From the NCBI RefSeq assembly GCF_004364975.1, contig NZ_SOBW01000008.1:1176610-1240609 (forward strand): a stretch of 64,000 nucleotides of DNA, given 5' to 3'. Within the stretch, counting starts at the first letter, position 1. Each line of letters opens with the position of its first letter. Below, piece by piece: positions 34,353-43,903 of this stretch. Both the position numbers and the translations under genes were made by a program. The stretch comes from Gelidibacter sediminis. GTDB taxonomy: Bacteria; Bacteroidota; Bacteroidia; Flavobacteriales; Flavobacteriaceae. The notes beneath the pieces are model-generated. The model was given only the letters and a program-made list of their open reading frames with translations. It had not been told where the DNA came from and did not search any database.

Positions 34353-35357
34353 CTACCGCATAATGCGTACAAGAAGCTCTTTAAGCAAATCGCCTTGAGG
34401 CACAGCGTTAGCGCCAACACCTTTGCTTTTCACATCAAAATCGCGCAAGATACCAACTACGGCGCTCACTTTGCGCATCGGGTAATTACGTGCTGCTGTA
34501 ATATATTCGTTTACAAAATACGGATTGATTTTTAGGGCAGTAGCCACATTTCGAGGCGATTTGTCCGTCATTCCATGAAAATGAAGTAATTGGGAGAAAA
34601 AATTGAAAAGTAAAGCCACCGTTACCACCATTGGATTGTCCTTAGGGTTTTCAGCGAAATAAGTGATTATTTGATGTGCCTTCTTAACATCACCATCACC
34701 AATAGCCTTTCGCAACTCGAAATTATTGAAGTCCTTACTAATACCAATGTTCTCTTCAATATGCTCAGGAGATATCTGAGTACCCTTGGGTAATATGATT
34801 TGGAGTTTTTCTAATTCGTTATTTATCTTACTTAAATCCGTCCCTAAAAATTCAACCAACATTTGAGATGCTTTTGGAGCAATGGTAAAATCTTTAGGAG
34901 CGAGTACTCTTCTGATCCAATCCCCTACTTGATTTTCGTAAAGTTTTTTACTCTCATAAACTACACCCATTTTATTTAGGGTTTTATATAATGATTTACG
35001 TTTATCAATAGTTTTATACTTGTAATTCATGACCAGAATTGTTGACGGTTGCGGATTTTTGGCATAATCCACCAACTTCTCAATACTTCTAGATAAATCT
35101 TGGGCTTCCTTTACGATAATTACCTGATATTCCGCCATCATTGGAAAACGCTTTGCATTTCCTACAATGTCATCTATAGACACATCTCTACCATACAACA
35201 CCATCTGATTAAATCCGCGCTCCTCTAAAGACAGTACATTTTCTTCAATAAAATCTGATATCTTATCAATATAATAAGGTTCCTCACCCATTAAAAAATA
35301 GATAGGTTTCAATTTCCCGCTCTTGATATCAGCAGCTAACTGTTTTACTTCATCCAA
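34353..35357 (-). CDS. holA: DNA polymerase III subunit delta
   Basis: 334 aa. It opens the sliding clamp as part of the clamp loader. Family features are the N-terminal YFLMGEEPYYIDKI, the ATPase-like fold without a working P-loop, and the C-terminal helical collar with DFDVKSKG. Length equals that of other delta subunits. It is divergent from the HsdR-N-type gene. Confidence 0.9.
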   Translation of the reverse strand: MDEVKQLAADIKSGKLKPIYFLMGEEPYYIDKISDFIEENVLSLEERGFNQMVLYGRDVSIDDIVGNAKRFPMMAEYQVIIVKEAQDLSRSIEKLVDYAKNPQPSTILVMNYKYKTIDKRKSLYKTLNKMGVVYESKKLYENQVGDWIRRVLAPKDFTIAPKASQMLVEFLGTDLSKINNELEKLQIILPKGTQISPEHIEENIGISKDFNNFELRKAIGDGDVKKAHQIITYFAENPKDNPMVVTVALLFNFFSQLLHFHGMTDKSPRNVATALKINPYFVNEYITAARNYPMRKVSAVVGILRDFDVKSKGVGANAVPQGDLLKELLVRIMR

Positions 35358-35412
35358 AATCTATAAAATTTTCAAATTCTCAAACACCGCCATCCAATTT
35401 CTGCTTGCGAAG

Positions 35413-35443
35413 TTTGGTAATTGGGTATTGAAGATTAACTTTG
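35413..35443 (+). promoter_or_regulatory. Full-consensus Bacteroidetes promoter
   Basis: TTTG at 35413-35416, a 19-bp spacer and TAACTTTG at 35436-35443 match the TTTG/TAnnTTTG consensus exactly. The gene start at 35465 follows 21 bp later. Confidence 0.8.
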
Positions 35444-35464
35444 GTATTGTCTAATTAAATAGCC

Positions 35465-35914
35465 TTGCAACAACTCAATTTTCCAAAGTTTTCGTTTCGT
35501 TTCAAAAATAGCGAAAATAAAGTATCTATTTTTGACACTGTTCGTAAAAAATTTATCGTCCTACAGCCTGAAGAATGGGTGCGCCAACATTGTGTGCAAT
35601 ACTTAATAACCGAGAAAAATTACCCTCACGCTTTAATTAATGTTGAAAAAGAATTAACCATCAATAAGTTAAAGAAACGCTATGATATTGTTGTTTTCAA
35701 CCCTCAGGGAGATGTGCATATAATTGTGGAATGTAAAGCGCCACAAATACGAATAGATCAGAACACATTTGATCAAATTGCACGGTACAATCTTATTTTA
35801 AAAGCCAATTATTTAATGGTAACCAATGGATTGGAGCATTATTTTTGTCAGATGGATTTTGAAGCAGAAAGTTATGTGTTCTTAAAAGACATTCCGAATT
35901 ATGAGAGAACTTAG
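35465..35914 (+). CDS. HsdR N-terminal-like (PD-(D/E)XK) small protein
   Basis: 149 aa with a TTG start placed right after the promoter. It matches the type I restriction enzyme R-protein N-terminal domain alone. Active-site residues are intact: D74 in RYDIVVF and E89-C-K91 in IIVECKAPQ, then NGLEHYFCQ. No translocase, methylase or specificity gene is adjacent. This stand-alone form is common in Bacteroidetes core genomes next to holA, which suggests a housekeeping role (perhaps DNA repair) rather than restriction. That role is inference. Confidence 0.85.
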   Translation: MQQLNFPKFSFRFKNSENKVSIFDTVRKKFIVLQPEEWVRQHCVQYLITEKNYPHALINVEKELTINKLKKRYDIVVFNPQGDVHIIVECKAPQIRIDQNTFDQIARYNLILKANYLMVTNGLEHYFCQMDFEAESYVFLKDIPNYERT

Positions 35915-35957
35915 AATTTTTGCTCCCTTTAAAATTTAAATATTGAAATAATAACGC

Positions 35958-36971
35958 GTGAATAAATCAGATATAGCCATTGTAATCTTAAATTGGAACG
36001 GAAGGGCCTTGTTAGAACAATTCCTTCCATCTGTCATTGCACACTCTGAAAATGCTACGATCTATGTTGCCGACAATGCCTCTACCGATACCTCTGTTGC
36101 ATACGTCAAATCAAACCATCCTACAGTTAAAATTATAGAGAATAAAACAAATGGCGGGTACGCCAAGGGTTACAATGACGCTTTAAAACATGTGGATGAG
36201 AAGTTTTTGTGTCTTTTGAATAGTGATATTGAAGTCACACCCAATTGGTTGCAACCAGTTTTAAATATCTTTAACACCCATTCAGATACCGCCATCATCC
36301 AACCCAAGATTTTGGATTACAAAAATAAGAGATACTTTGAATACGCAGGAGCAGCCGGAGGGTTTATAGATAAATATGGATATCCTTATTGTAGAGGCCG
36401 AATTTTTGATACGATTGAAGAAGATTTGGGCCAGTATAATGATACCACATCGATATTTTGGGCTTCGGGTGCCTGCTTTTTTATAAAAAATTCGGTTTTT
36501 AAAGCCTTAAACGGTTTTGACGCATCCTTCTTTGCACATATGGAAGAAATTGATTTGTGTTGGCGCGCTCATAACAGAGGCTATTCAACCACCTACGTGG
36601 GTACATCAACCGTTTACCATGTGGGTGGCGCAACATTGGATAGCGACAATCCCAAAAAAACATATCTCAATTTTAGAAACAGTTTATTCACCTTAGTAAA
36701 AAACGCTCCAAAACATTTGTTCTATTTGATTGTAATACGATTAATATTAGATGGGTTGGCAAGTTTAAGATTTCTAATATTTTTTAAATTTTCTCAAATT
36801 TTGGCCATTTTGAAGGCCCATGTACACTTTTATCTTCAACTCCCAAAACTTTTAAAGCAACGTAAGGAATTACGACCCGGTAAATCAAGTAAAAGAATCT
36901 CAAAATATTACACAATTCAATCAATTGTATGGCAGTATTTTATAAAAAATCAACAGAAATATATTGAATGA
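35958..36971 (+). CDS. Family 2 glycosyltransferase
   Basis: 337 aa with a GTG start. GT-A fold: the nucleotide-sugar site VILNWNGRALLEQFLP, then ADNASTDTS (about 39-47), the metal-binding LLNSDIEV and the acceptor-side HMEEIDLCWRAHNRGY. The rhamnosyl-transferase-like subgroup (WbbL type) shares this layout. A C-terminal hydrophobic stretch (about 248-275) may associate with the membrane. Donor and acceptor are unknown; 43 bp after the HsdR-N-type gene, so possibly cotranscribed. Confidence 0.88.
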   Translation: MNKSDIAIVILNWNGRALLEQFLPSVIAHSENATIYVADNASTDTSVAYVKSNHPTVKIIENKTNGGYAKGYNDALKHVDEKFLCLLNSDIEVTPNWLQPVLNIFNTHSDTAIIQPKILDYKNKRYFEYAGAAGGFIDKYGYPYCRGRIFDTIEEDLGQYNDTTSIFWASGACFFIKNSVFKALNGFDASFFAHMEEIDLCWRAHNRGYSTTYVGTSTVYHVGGATLDSDNPKKTYLNFRNSLFTLVKNAPKHLFYLIVIRLILDGLASLRFLIFFKFSQILAILKAHVHFYLQLPKLLKQRKELRPGKSSKRISKYYTIQSIVWQYFIKNQQKYIE

Positions 36972-37002
36972 ATAAATCTGTTAAATTTTTTGTTAATTCT
37001 TC

Positions 37003-37031
37003 TTGTAACTACCGTTTTTTATATAATTTTG
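37003..37031 (+). promoter_or_regulatory. Promoter of the OmpA-like lipoprotein gene
   Basis: TTG (37003-37005), an 18-bp spacer and TAATTTTG (37024-37031) fit the consensus. The ATG is at 37068. The strong downstream terminator makes this a single-gene unit. Confidence 0.7.
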
Positions 37032-37067
37032 GCTTGTTAAATTTTTAATTATTTAATCGCTACCATT

Positions 37068-37937
37068 ATGAAAAAAATCATGTTATTAAGTGTGTTTTCA
37101 TTGTTTATTCTAAGTTCATGTGTTTCTAAAAAAGAATACGCTGCTCTTGAGGCAAAACAAAAAGAAACACAAGATTTATTAAACACTGCAACTGTTAAAT
37201 TGAACAGCTGTTTGTCTGACTACGCTGCTGCAAATGCACGTGTTCAAGGCTTACAAGATCAATTGGCTGACATGCGCAAAACCAATCAAGATCTTATAGA
37301 TACTAAAGGTAACTTAACTACTCTAACTCAAAAAGGAGCTGAGAATCTTGAGAAATCTTTAGAAAGTCTTAAAGAAAAAGATCTTAAAATTACACGTTTA
37401 CAAGATGCATTGACGAAAAAGGACAGTGTTACTCTTGCAATCGTAACAAGCTTAAAGAAAGATGTAGGACTTAGCGATCCGGATATTCAAATTAATGTTG
37501 AAAAAGGTGTTGTTTACATCTCTATTGCAGATAAATTATTATTCCAAAGTGGAAGCTACAATGTAACTTCTAAAGCGAAACAAATTTTAAGTAAAGTTGC
37601 TACTGTTGTAAACGGAAAACCTGATTTTGAATGTATGGTTGAAGGTCATACAGATAGCGTACCTTACAAAAAAGGCGGTATCTTAGAAGACAACTGGGAT
37701 TTAAGTGTAAAACGTGCTACTTCTATTGTAAGAGTACTAGAGGATTTAGGTGTTAACCCAAAACAACTTATTGCTGCTGGCCGTAGTGAGTATGTACCAT
37801 TGGTTCCTAATGATTCTGCTGAAAACAGATCTACAAACAGACGTACGCGTATCCTAGTACTTCCTAAAATTGACCAATTCTATGAAATGGTTGAAAAAGA
37901 AATGAAAAATATGATTGCTGCTGACGCTAAAAAATAA
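37068..37937 (+). CDS. OmpA-family peptidoglycan-binding lipoprotein
   Basis: 289 aa. It tethers the outer membrane to peptidoglycan. A lipobox ILSSC puts the lipid on Cys18. Residues about 25-120 are a coiled coil (LEAKQKETQDLLN, then QDQLADMRKTNQDL). The OmpA C-terminal domain (about 140-275) has the diaminopimelate-binding region EGHTDSVPYKKGG and NRRTRILVLP. Its codon-rich, well-expressed look and dedicated promoter suit an abundant envelope protein. Confidence 0.92.
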   Translation: MKKIMLLSVFSLFILSSCVSKKEYAALEAKQKETQDLLNTATVKLNSCLSDYAAANARVQGLQDQLADMRKTNQDLIDTKGNLTTLTQKGAENLEKSLESLKEKDLKITRLQDALTKKDSVTLAIVTSLKKDVGLSDPDIQINVEKGVVYISIADKLLFQSGSYNVTSKAKQILSKVATVVNGKPDFECMVEGHTDSVPYKKGGILEDNWDLSVKRATSIVRVLEDLGVNPKQLIAAGRSEYVPLVPNDSAENRSTNRRTRILVLPKIDQFYEMVEKEMKNMIAADAKK

Positions 37938-37958
37938 GTCGTAATCTAATAGTAATAA

Positions 37959-37989
37959 AAAAGCTCAACATATGTTGAGCTTTTTTTTT
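37959..37989 (+). terminator. Strong rho-independent terminator
   Basis: A perfect palindrome, AAAGCTCAACA followed by its complement, runs from 37960 to 37982 and is followed by T9. It also has an A-run before it, so may act in both directions. Confidence 0.9.
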
Positions 37990-38027
37990 ATGCCTCTATT
38001 TAGTTTTATTATTAGAATAGTAAGATT

Positions 38028-38648
38028 TTAGAAAATTTCCAAACTTCCTTTACCCTCTCTTATAATTAGTGGCTCTTCTTCTGACAAATCGATAATTGTA
38101 GACGCTTGATTATCACCATAACCTCCATCTATTACTAAATCTACAAGATTATCCCATTTCTCTAATATCAATTCAGGGTCTGTAGTGTATTCAATAATTT
38201 CATCATCATCACGAATAGATGTAGAAATAATTGGTCTTCCTAATTGTCTTACAATTTCTAGGGCAATATTATTATTAGGCACCCTGATTCCCACAGTTTT
38301 TTTCTTTTTAAATGGATGTGGTAATGTTTTTGCTCCAGGAAGAATAAATGTGTAAGGACCAGGTAATGCGCGCTTAAGAATCTTGAATGTAGTAGAATCG
38401 ATTTGCTTTACGTAATCGCTTAGATTACTCAAATCACTACAAATAAAAGAGAAATTAGACTTTTCCAGTTTTACACCTTTAATTTGAGCAACGCGCTCCA
38501 AGGCCTTAATATTATTAATGTCACAACCCAAACCATAAACGGTATCTGTAGGATAAATAATAAGTCCGCCAGCTTTTAATACCTGAATAACCTTTTTTAT
38601 TTCCTTGGCGTTTGGGTTCTCTTCATATATTCTTACAAATTCAGCCAT
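38028..38648 (-). CDS. Threonylcarbamoyl-AMP synthase (Sua5/YrdC family)
   Basis: 206 aa. It makes threonylcarbamoyl-AMP for the t6A37 tRNA modification. The YrdC core is visible: GGLIIYPTDTVYGLGCD at about 28-44, KSNFSFICSD, PGPYTFILP and IISTSIRDDD. It lacks the extra Sua5 C-terminal domain, so it is the shorter YrdC/YciO-type form. YciO-like paralogues exist, hence no firm symbol is given. Convergent with the OmpA-like gene through the terminator. Confidence 0.88.
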   Translation of the reverse strand: MAEFVRIYEENPNAKEIKKVIQVLKAGGLIIYPTDTVYGLGCDINNIKALERVAQIKGVKLEKSNFSFICSDLSNLSDYVKQIDSTTFKILKRALPGPYTFILPGAKTLPHPFKKKKTVGIRVPNNNIALEIVRQLGRPIISTSIRDDDEIIEYTTDPELILEKWDNLVDLVIDGGYGDNQASTIIDLSEEEPLIIREGKGSLEIF

Positions 38649-38695
38649 ACTATATTGTTTATTAGATCGTTTACAAAGTAATTAAATATTTTATT

Positions 38696-39556
38696 ATGAA
38701 TGGCATAAAACTACTTTTAGTCGGTATAATGATGGCTTCCCTATCAGTAGCCTGCAGTGAGGAAGGTACTGAAACTACAGTTAAGAGCATAAATGCAGCT
38801 GAATATTACCAAGAACTCAATATTAGTTACGGAACGGACAGTCGTCAAGTTTTTGATATATTCCTTCCCAAAAACAGAACGTTAGCCACCAAGGTTTTGA
38901 TTCTAGTTCATGGAGGCGGATGGACAAGCGGCGATAAGATTGATATGCATGGTTTTAGGGATGGTATCCGTAAGGACTTACCAGATGTAGCGATTGTCAA
39001 TATGAATTACCGACTTGCAGATGATGCCCATAATCCCTACCCAATGCAAATTGAGGATATTTCTGCTGTGATAAGACATCTTAAGTTGAACCAGGAGCAG
39101 TATACCATATCTGATGACTATGGATTTATTGGCGTAAGTGCTGGTGGTCATTTGGCCATGCTGTGGAGTTATGGGTTTGATTCTACCAATACTATTAGTA
39201 TGGTGTGTAGTATTGTTGGACCTACAAATTTTACAGATCCTGCATATGTAAATAGTACAGATACAAATATTCGTGCGTTAATGGATGTGTATGGCGTATC
39301 TGCAACCACAGCTTTTTTAGAGGAGGTTAGTCCCTACCATCGTGCCACCACAACCGCACCGCCAACCATTTTATTTTATGGTGGAAAAGACCCGTTGATT
39401 CCTACTTCGCAGGGCACTGCTATGAGAGATAGATTACAAGAGGTAGGCGTTACCAATGCATTTACGCTTTATGAAAATGCAGGCCATGGTTGGATCGGAT
39501 TTGAGTTACTGGACACTTGGTCCAAATTAAAGTCTTTTATACAAACGCATTTATAA
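38696..39556 (+). CDS. Alpha/beta hydrolase lipoprotein (esterase-like)
   Basis: 286 aa. The lipobox LSVAC puts a lipid on Cys20. The oxyanion motif HGGGW, nucleophile in GVSAGGHLAML, Asp in GGKDPLIP and His in NAGHGWIG make up a complete BD-FAE/esterase-lipase catalytic set. Probably hydrolyses esters, for example acetylated sugars, at the envelope. Substrate unknown. Ends 11 bp before the convergent helicase gene, with no obvious terminator between. Confidence 0.87.
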   Translation: MNGIKLLLVGIMMASLSVACSEEGTETTVKSINAAEYYQELNISYGTDSRQVFDIFLPKNRTLATKVLILVHGGGWTSGDKIDMHGFRDGIRKDLPDVAIVNMNYRLADDAHNPYPMQIEDISAVIRHLKLNQEQYTISDDYGFIGVSAGGHLAMLWSYGFDSTNTISMVCSIVGPTNFTDPAYVNSTDTNIRALMDVYGVSATTAFLEEVSPYHRATTTAPPTILFYGGKDPLIPTSQGTAMRDRLQEVGVTNAFTLYENAGHGWIGFELLDTWSKLKSFIQTHL

Positions 39557-39566
39557 TTCAACCCAT

Positions 39567-41882
39567 CTAACCCAACACATCTAACTTTGCAAAGCGCAAC
39601 AATAGTTTTTTAACCCCGCCATGTTCAAAGTTTATTTCCGCTTTGGTATCAGTGCCAACACCTTCAATTTTCAACACTTCCCCCTTTCCAAATCGCATGT
39701 GCTCCACAATATTACCTACAGTTAGCTTCCCATCAAAAAGATTGACATCAGAACTGCCTGTAGATTTTCCAATGGGTTTCAGTTTTGCAGGTGGAATAAA
39801 CTTCGCAGGTTTTTCTTCAGACTTACGCTTGGCAGGCTTCTTAAAACGAATTTTATTGGGTTCAATATCGCCAAAAATATCGGCCGAGAGCATCGGATTG
39901 AAACGTCTATCGTCTAGGGGTGTTAAAATTTCTAAGAAGTTCTCGTCAATTTCTTCAATAAACCGACTTGGCTCAGCATCAATTAATTTCCCCCAACGGT
40001 AACGAGACATGGTATAGGTTAAATAAGCCTGCTTTTCAGCACGCGTCAATGCCACATAAAATAAGCGGCGTTCCTCCTCCAATTCACTACGGGTATTCAT
40101 ACTCATACCACTTGGGAAGAGATCTTCTTCCATCCCCACAATATACACGTAAGGAAACTCTAGGCCTTTAGCCAGGTGAATGGTCATTAGCGCAACGTGG
40201 TCGGCATCACCTTTATTGGCATCCAAATCAGTGGCTAATGCAACATCTTCTAAAAATTCCGGTAAAGCCCCTGTGGCATCCGCCAACTCTTCCTGGCCTT
40301 CCACGAAATCTTTAATACCATTGAGTAACTCCTCAATGTTTTCCATTTTAGCAATGCCTTCTGGCGTGCCATCGTTTTTGAACTCTTTAATGAGACCTGT
40401 CACTTTAGTAACGTGCTCTGCCAAATCAAAGGCATTTGCAGTTTGGTTCATCACCTGAAAGCTCTCAATCATGGTAACAAAGTTCTTCAACTTGTTTTTC
40501 GTACCTGAGTTGATATTGATTTCTACCTTATCAATATGTTTCATCACATCAAATATGGAGCGGTTATACCCATTGGCTGCCACCACCAATCTATCAATTG
40601 TAGTTTGGCCAATGCCTCGTCCCGGAAAGTTAATAACGCGTTTGAGCGCTTCCTCATCCGCCGGATTGATAATCAACCTTAAGTAAGACAAAACGTCCTT
40701 AATCTCTTTACGCTGATAAAATGAGAGTCCGCCGTAAATTCTATAGGGAATATTTCGCTTTCTCAACGCGTCCTCCATAGCACGGGATTGTGCATTGGTC
40801 CGATATAAAATGGCAAAATCGCTATTTTTAAGCTGGTGCTCCATTTTATTTTCGAAGATGGAACTCGCCACAAAACGGCCTTCATCCCCATCTGTCATCA
40901 ATCGATTGACTTTAATCTTTGGTCCGTCATCATTTGCCGTCCACACCACTTTTTCTAGTTTGGTTTGGTTTTTATCAATGATGGAATTGGCGGCATTGAC
41001 AATATTCTTGGTAGACCTGTAATTCTGCTCTAAACGGAACATTTTTACATCATCATAATCCTTTTGAAAGTTTAGAATATTGTTGATATTGGCACCCCTA
41101 AAGGCATAAATACTTTGCGCATCATCTCCTACCACACAAATATTTTGAAATCGATCAGATAATGCTCTAACTATTAGATATTGTGAATGGTTGGTATCCT
41201 GGTACTCGTCTACTAGAATATATCGGAATCGATTTTGATATTTGGCCAACACATCAGGAAAACGCGTCAGTAATTCATTGGTTTTTAACAACAGGTCATC
41301 AAAATCCATCGCTCCTGCCTTAAAACAGCGATCTACATAATTCTTGTAGATATCCCCCATCCTAGGGCGTTTTGCCATGGTATCCGCTTCAATCAACTCA
41401 GCATTCTGAAAATAAGCTTTTACGGTAATCAAACTGTTCTTGTAAGAAGAAATTCTGGAACTGATTTGTTTAGTTTTATAAATATCCTTATCAAGTCCCA
41501 TCTCTTTGATTATGGCGCCAATTAAGCGTTGCGAGTCCTGTGCATCATAGATGGTAAAGTTGCTTGGGTAACCCAATTTGTCAGCCTCAATACGCAAGAT
41601 TTTTGCAAATACGGAGTGAAATGTACCCATCCAGAGATTTTTGGCTTCACTCGTACCAACTATTTCTGCAATTCTGCCTTTCATTTCGCGAGCAGCCTTA
41701 TTGGTAAACGTCAGTGAAAGAATATTGAATGGGTCTACACCTTGACTCATTAAATAGGCAATTCTAAATGTCAAGACACGCGTTTTACCTGAACCTGCAC
41801 CCGCAATGACTATCATAGGTCCATCTTTCTGCAATGTTGGTGCTAGCTGCGCTTCATTTAACTGACTTAAATACTTTTCCAA
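39567..41882 (-). CDS. UvrD/PcrA-type DNA helicase
   Basis: 771 aa. This superfamily 1A 3'-5' helicase acts in repair and replication-fork maintenance. Motif I GAGSGKTRV, Ia FTNKAAREM, II DEYQDTN, III GDDAQSIYAFRGA, IV EQNYRST, V MTIHLAKGLEF and VI YVALTRAEK are in order. The C-terminal tail after about 650 has the basic KPAKRKSEEKP linker and a Tudor-like end (MRFGKGEVLKIEG), as in PcrA. UvrD or PcrA cannot be separated in this phylum. Confidence 0.93.
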   Translation of the reverse strand: MEKYLSQLNEAQLAPTLQKDGPMIVIAGAGSGKTRVLTFRIAYLMSQGVDPFNILSLTFTNKAAREMKGRIAEIVGTSEAKNLWMGTFHSVFAKILRIEADKLGYPSNFTIYDAQDSQRLIGAIIKEMGLDKDIYKTKQISSRISSYKNSLITVKAYFQNAELIEADTMAKRPRMGDIYKNYVDRCFKAGAMDFDDLLLKTNELLTRFPDVLAKYQNRFRYILVDEYQDTNHSQYLIVRALSDRFQNICVVGDDAQSIYAFRGANINNILNFQKDYDDVKMFRLEQNYRSTKNIVNAANSIIDKNQTKLEKVVWTANDDGPKIKVNRLMTDGDEGRFVASSIFENKMEHQLKNSDFAILYRTNAQSRAMEDALRKRNIPYRIYGGLSFYQRKEIKDVLSYLRLIINPADEEALKRVINFPGRGIGQTTIDRLVVAANGYNRSIFDVMKHIDKVEININSGTKNKLKNFVTMIESFQVMNQTANAFDLAEHVTKVTGLIKEFKNDGTPEGIAKMENIEELLNGIKDFVEGQEELADATGALPEFLEDVALATDLDANKGDADHVALMTIHLAKGLEFPYVYIVGMEEDLFPSGMSMNTRSELEEERRLFYVALTRAEKQAYLTYTMSRYRWGKLIDAEPSRFIEEIDENFLEILTPLDDRRFNPMLSADIFGDIEPNKIRFKKPAKRKSEEKPAKFIPPAKLKPIGKSTGSSDVNLFDGKLTVGNIVEHMRFGKGEVLKIEGVGTDTKAEINFEHGGVKKLLLRFAKLDVLG

Positions 41883-42170
41883 ATCTCATTCAATTTTAAG
41901 TGTGTGAAATTAACCAAAGCTTCTGTTTTACGTAAGCGTTTTTATCAATAATTATAAACAATTGCGATTGTTTTATCAGTTTAAAACCCGTAAAATGACT
42001 AAATCTAATTATGGCAATACAGCACATCTTATGATGCTCTTTTTTAAGACCACATAGTTTTTATATTCCCTATATTTAAAACTGTTAGTGATTAAAAAAT
42101 GCTCAACAGGGTGTATTCCTGTAGATTCACATCAATTAGTATGCAAGCAAGAACTATATAATACACTAAT

Positions 42171-43739
42171 CTATTTTTTACCGTCTCCGGTCAAAACACT
42201 AACCAGACCTGAGCGGACGCTAAGCCATAGAAAATTAAATATAGATTTGGTATGGTCCCGTGCAATTCCTTCTTTAAAGCCTTCTCGAAAACCATCGTGT
42301 TCCGCATCACTATCCTTCTTAATAAAGAGATTGGCAATGGCTGATAATATTTTCTTTTTCTTCTTTCCTTCCTTGTCCAAAACTACCACTTTAAAATCTT
42401 CATAATTAACCTTCATATCTACCCTAGACGTATTGACATCTCCAGATATCGTGGCATAGGTTTTTAAAAGCTCTCCTTCAAAACGGACTTTTAAATTAGG
42501 TTGAGAAAACGGATTCAAGTCTGGCGCAGGTAGTTTGCCTATGTCAACCTTAAAAACAAACACGTCGTTGACGTCATTCACATCAAACTGCCAATCTACT
42601 TTAAGTGGCGTTCGTGCCATAAAGACCGCATCGATATTTAAACTGGTTTTTTCTGGACTCTTATAAGTATTGCTAATATTTTTAATATTGGCGTTCATTT
42701 TAGTAAAGGCAATCTTGCCCGCCTCCATATCCGCATTCACTTTTTCAGAATACACAATAGTTGCATTTCTTAAAATGACATTGCTTAGTGTTAACTCAAA
42801 AGCAAGCTCTCTTAAAGCCTTGCTATATAACTCTTTTTGGGTATAGTCATCAGCAACCAACTTATTTCTGTACAAGTGCATTTCAGGGCTATCAAAAGTG
42901 ACTTTTGGACTTTTAAAATAGAATATGGAGTCATTTTTATAACCAAAATTTTGAGCTTCCAATGTTAATGAAGGAATGCGAACATCAAAATGATCTCGCT
43001 CAACAGCTATCATTTGGTTCAATTTAATTTTAGAATACTTAGTGTAAAGATGTATTGTTTTAAAAGTAGCCTTATCTTGAGTAATCACAGCTGAACTTAA
43101 TTTTAGATCTTCATAGTCTCCTATTTTATAATGCAAATCATTATAAGATAAATTGTAGTTAGCATAATTAAATGGAATCCGTCTTTTAACCGTGTTGCTA
43201 TTCAAACGGATGTCCATAACATTAGCGGTGACATTTGTAGTATAAAGTAACAATGAATCTGTTGCGATATCTTTTATGTGAAGCTCTCCATTTTGTACAT
43301 TAAACCGGCCTATTTTAATCTCTTTTTTCAATTGTTCTAAGGCAGAGTACCTGTATTCATTCTTCGGGATAGCGCTGTCATGGTTGTAGAGCATTTTTGG
43401 ACTCCGCAATTGCACACTTTCAACGTGAATATGATCATTTTTGAAATAGTTGAAAAAACCAAAACCATCTACCAATAAAGTATCCAGCTCCATTTCTGCA
43501 TTGTTCTTTGCACTATGCCTACCTCTGTTGATAATTTTGGGGTTCACCATAATAACACTCCCGTCCCAAACACTCACATCTATAGAATGGTAGCTAATAC
43601 TTAGGGACTCCGGCAAATCATTTTCAATAAAACGTTCGAGTTTGGATACAACCATGGCTTGAGCCATAAAATATCCTATGATACTAATAACAAATAGTGT
43701 AATTGCTGTTATTACTACAATTTTTAGAGGTTTTGTCAT
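42171..43739 (-). CDS. AsmA-like / DUF748-type membrane-anchored protein
   Basis: 522 aa. One N-terminal transmembrane helix (about 8-30) precedes a long beta-rich region with repeated strands (SISYHSIDVSVWDGSV, then GELHIKDIATDSLLLY), as in AsmA/DUF748 proteins. These are thought to bridge inner and outer membrane and help move phospholipid. The C-terminus holds a basic stretch (KEGKKKKKIL) and a helical end. Substrate transport role is inferred from family. The 288 bp between this gene and the helicase hold nothing recognisable. Confidence 0.72.
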   Translation of the reverse strand: MTKPLKIVVITAITLFVISIIGYFMAQAMVVSKLERFIENDLPESLSISYHSIDVSVWDGSVIMVNPKIINRGRHSAKNNAEMELDTLLVDGFGFFNYFKNDHIHVESVQLRSPKMLYNHDSAIPKNEYRYSALEQLKKEIKIGRFNVQNGELHIKDIATDSLLLYTTNVTANVMDIRLNSNTVKRRIPFNYANYNLSYNDLHYKIGDYEDLKLSSAVITQDKATFKTIHLYTKYSKIKLNQMIAVERDHFDVRIPSLTLEAQNFGYKNDSIFYFKSPKVTFDSPEMHLYRNKLVADDYTQKELYSKALRELAFELTLSNVILRNATIVYSEKVNADMEAGKIAFTKMNANIKNISNTYKSPEKTSLNIDAVFMARTPLKVDWQFDVNDVNDVFVFKVDIGKLPAPDLNPFSQPNLKVRFEGELLKTYATISGDVNTSRVDMKVNYEDFKVVVLDKEGKKKKKILSAIANLFIKKDSDAEHDGFREGFKEGIARDHTKSIFNFLWLSVRSGLVSVLTGDGKK

Positions 43740-43871
43740 GAACTAAAGATATGCTAATAGCAACCTGAGTGTTAACACGAATAGAAAAATTTTTATCCAT
43801 AATCAAATACGCATATGGCCAGCTGTTCTCTATTTTTTACTATGTATTAAGAATTTTAGAAAAAAACATCT

Positions 43872-43879
43872 TATGTTTG
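43872..43879 (+). promoter_or_regulatory. Candidate -7 element supporting the TTG start
   Basis: TATGTTTG matches TAnnTTTG and lies 24 bp before the TTG at 43904. Transcription from here could not cover the upstream GTG at 43769. Confidence 0.5.
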
Positions 43880-43903
43880 ATAAAAATAAACACACACCCA
43901 ACA

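Noticed and set aside
42088-42405. Plus-strand frame opposite the AsmA-like gene
   Set aside because: It overlaps the C-terminal coding end of the larger minus-strand gene, with a basic, low-complexity product.
43769-43903. GTG-initiated extension of the DUF7935 protein
   Set aside because: The -7 element at 43872 lies within it, and known family members begin near the membrane helix that follows.
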